A stretch of DNA of 7,794 bases from contig HF999746.1 in the NCBI GenBank assembly GCA_000434215.1, positions 1,058-8,851 on the forward strand, written 5' to 3'. This DNA comes from Bacteroides sp. CAG:144 (lineage in GTDB: Bacteria; Bacteroidota; Bacteroidia; Bacteroidales; UBA11471). The first letter of the stretch is position 1; the number at the start of each line of letters is the position of its first letter. The position numbers were made by a program, and so were the translations under genes. This document shows, one piece after another, positions 6,931 to 7,794 of the stretch. A model generated the notes under the pieces. It was not told the DNA's origin and did no database searches. It saw only the letters and a list, made by a program, of their open reading frames with translations.

Positions 6931-7794
6931 ATGAGCAGATATACATTCGGAGCCATAGACATAGGCTCTAATGCCATACGGTTACTGATCGACTATGTAG
7001 AGGAATATAAGAAGCCCGAGTTCAAAAAAGCCGCTTTTGTACGGGTTCCTATCCGGTTGGGAGAAGATGTCTTTTCCAAAGGATATATTACCCAAGAAAA
7101 GGAGGCGGATTTGATGCAGGCTATGTCGGCGTTTGCCGCACTGTTTCGCACATTCGCTATCGATGCTTACAAGGCCTATGCGACCAGTGCCATGCGTGAA
7201 GCCTCCAATGGTACAGAAGTTACCGAAGCAATAGCCCGTGAATGCGGAATCGACATAAAGATTGTCGATGGAAATACCGAGGCGAGAACCATTTACGGGG
7301 CCGGCGGCCTTGAAAAAGTTCTCGACAAGACGAAATCTTATTTTTATATCGATGTGGGAGGAGGATCGACCGAGGTTGTCGTTTATGCCGATAATCGCGA
7401 AGTCGAGGCTCGTTCTTTCCGTTTGGGAACGGTTCGGTATATAAGTGGGGCTGTCTCGGCTGGTGAAGAAAAATTGTTTTCCGAGTGGTTGAAGGAAAAG
7501 TCCAGTCAGTACAAGCCGTCGGGTATTATCGGTTCGGGCGGCAATATCAATAAGGCGCATCGCCTGCTCGACAAGAAGCCGAAAGATGCGATAAAAGCCA
7601 AAGAGTTGTCTGCCCTTTATGAGCGGTTAAGGAAAATGTCGGTGGAGCAACGTATGGAGCAGATGGAATTGAATGCCAACCGTGCCGATGTCATCGTGCC
7701 GGCTCTTTTTATTTTTACGACGGTTTTGTGTGCTACGGGAACCGATACGGTGGTTGTCCCGAAGTTGGGTCTTGTCGACGGTATCGTACGGGAG
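6931..7794 (+). CDS. ppx: Ppx/GppA family phosphatase (probable exopolyphosphatase), 3' truncated
   Basis: The ATG at 6931 opens a frame with no stop before the right edge; 288 residues are visible. Motifs of the ASKHA-fold Ppx/GppA family appear in order: AIDIGSNAIRLLI (D10, G12-S-N14), TSAMREASN, GNTEARTIYGAGG (E117, candidate catalytic Glu), YIDVGGGSTEVVV (D141, G143-G-G-S-T-E148), RLGTVRY, and GSGGNINKAHRLL. The tail GLVDGIVRE matches the end of the core domain, so only a few residues are probably missing. It would then be a short form of about 300 residues without the C-terminal HD-like domain of E. coli Ppx (513 residues). Such enzymes remove terminal phosphate from polyphosphate or convert pppGpp to ppGpp, and sequence alone does not decide which. 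The neighbouring ppk1 favours polyphosphate. The 58-bp gap from ppk1 has no hairpin terminator, so co-transcription is likely. Confidence 0.92.
   Translation, partial: MSRYTFGAIDIGSNAIRLLIDYVEEYKKPEFKKAAFVRVPIRLGEDVFSKGYITQEKEADLMQAMSAFAALFRTFAIDAYKAYATSAMREASNGTEVTEAIARECGIDIKIVDGNTEARTIYGAGGLEKVLDKTKSYFYIDVGGGSTEVVVYADNREVEARSFRLGTVRYISGAVSAGEEKLFSEWLKEKSSQYKPSGIIGSGGNINKAHRLLDKKPKDAIKAKELSALYERLRKMSVEQRMEQMELNANRADVIVPALFIFTTVLCATGTDTVVVPKLGLVDGIVRE

Overview
The window most likely comes from a Bacteroidales-type member of the Bacteroidota. Three things point there. The first gene ends in what looks like a type IX secretion (T9SS) sorting domain. The long intergenic region carries TGTCATTCCGA.../...TCAGAATGACA inverted repeats of a kind I associate with genomes of this phylum. 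None of the starts depends on a strong Shine-Dalgarno sequence. Base composition is moderate (about half G+C by eye) and similar across the genes, so no gene stands out as foreign. I cannot name a genus.

Layout, all genes on the + strand. (1) Positions 1-1990 hold the C-terminal 660 or so residues of a large secreted surface protein whose 5' end lies outside the window. It has the tail of a beta-helix, a choice-of-anchor-Q-like segment, beta-rich modules and a C-terminal sorting domain. A strong intrinsic terminator follows at 2050-2081. (2) Positions 2082-2975 are about 0.9 kb without a credible gene. They hold a cluster of related inverted-repeat units arranged as two similar blocks on either side of a different GC-rich element at 2372-2546, then about 150 bp of leader that probably carries the promoter of the next operon. 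(3) Positions 2976-6872 are three overlapping genes: an LpxH-like metallophosphoesterase, a GT-B glycosyltransferase and polyphosphate kinase 1. (4) After a 58-bp gap with no visible terminator comes a Ppx/GppA phosphatase, cut by the right edge close to its expected end.

Ppk1 makes polyphosphate from ATP, and the Ppx/GppA protein probably degrades it or its relative pppGpp, so the pair can set polyphosphate level. The phosphoesterase and glycosyltransferase overlap by one base (TGATG), and the glycosyltransferase overlaps ppk1. This suggests one transcript with coupled translation, linking a probable envelope glycolipid or nucleotide-sugar step to polyphosphate metabolism. That link is inferred from gene order only. 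I see no CRISPR array, tRNA, rRNA, transposase or clear new defence system. The points most worth a second look are the four-gene operon, the LpxH-like enzyme lacking the LpxH-type Arg, and the two-block repeat cluster.
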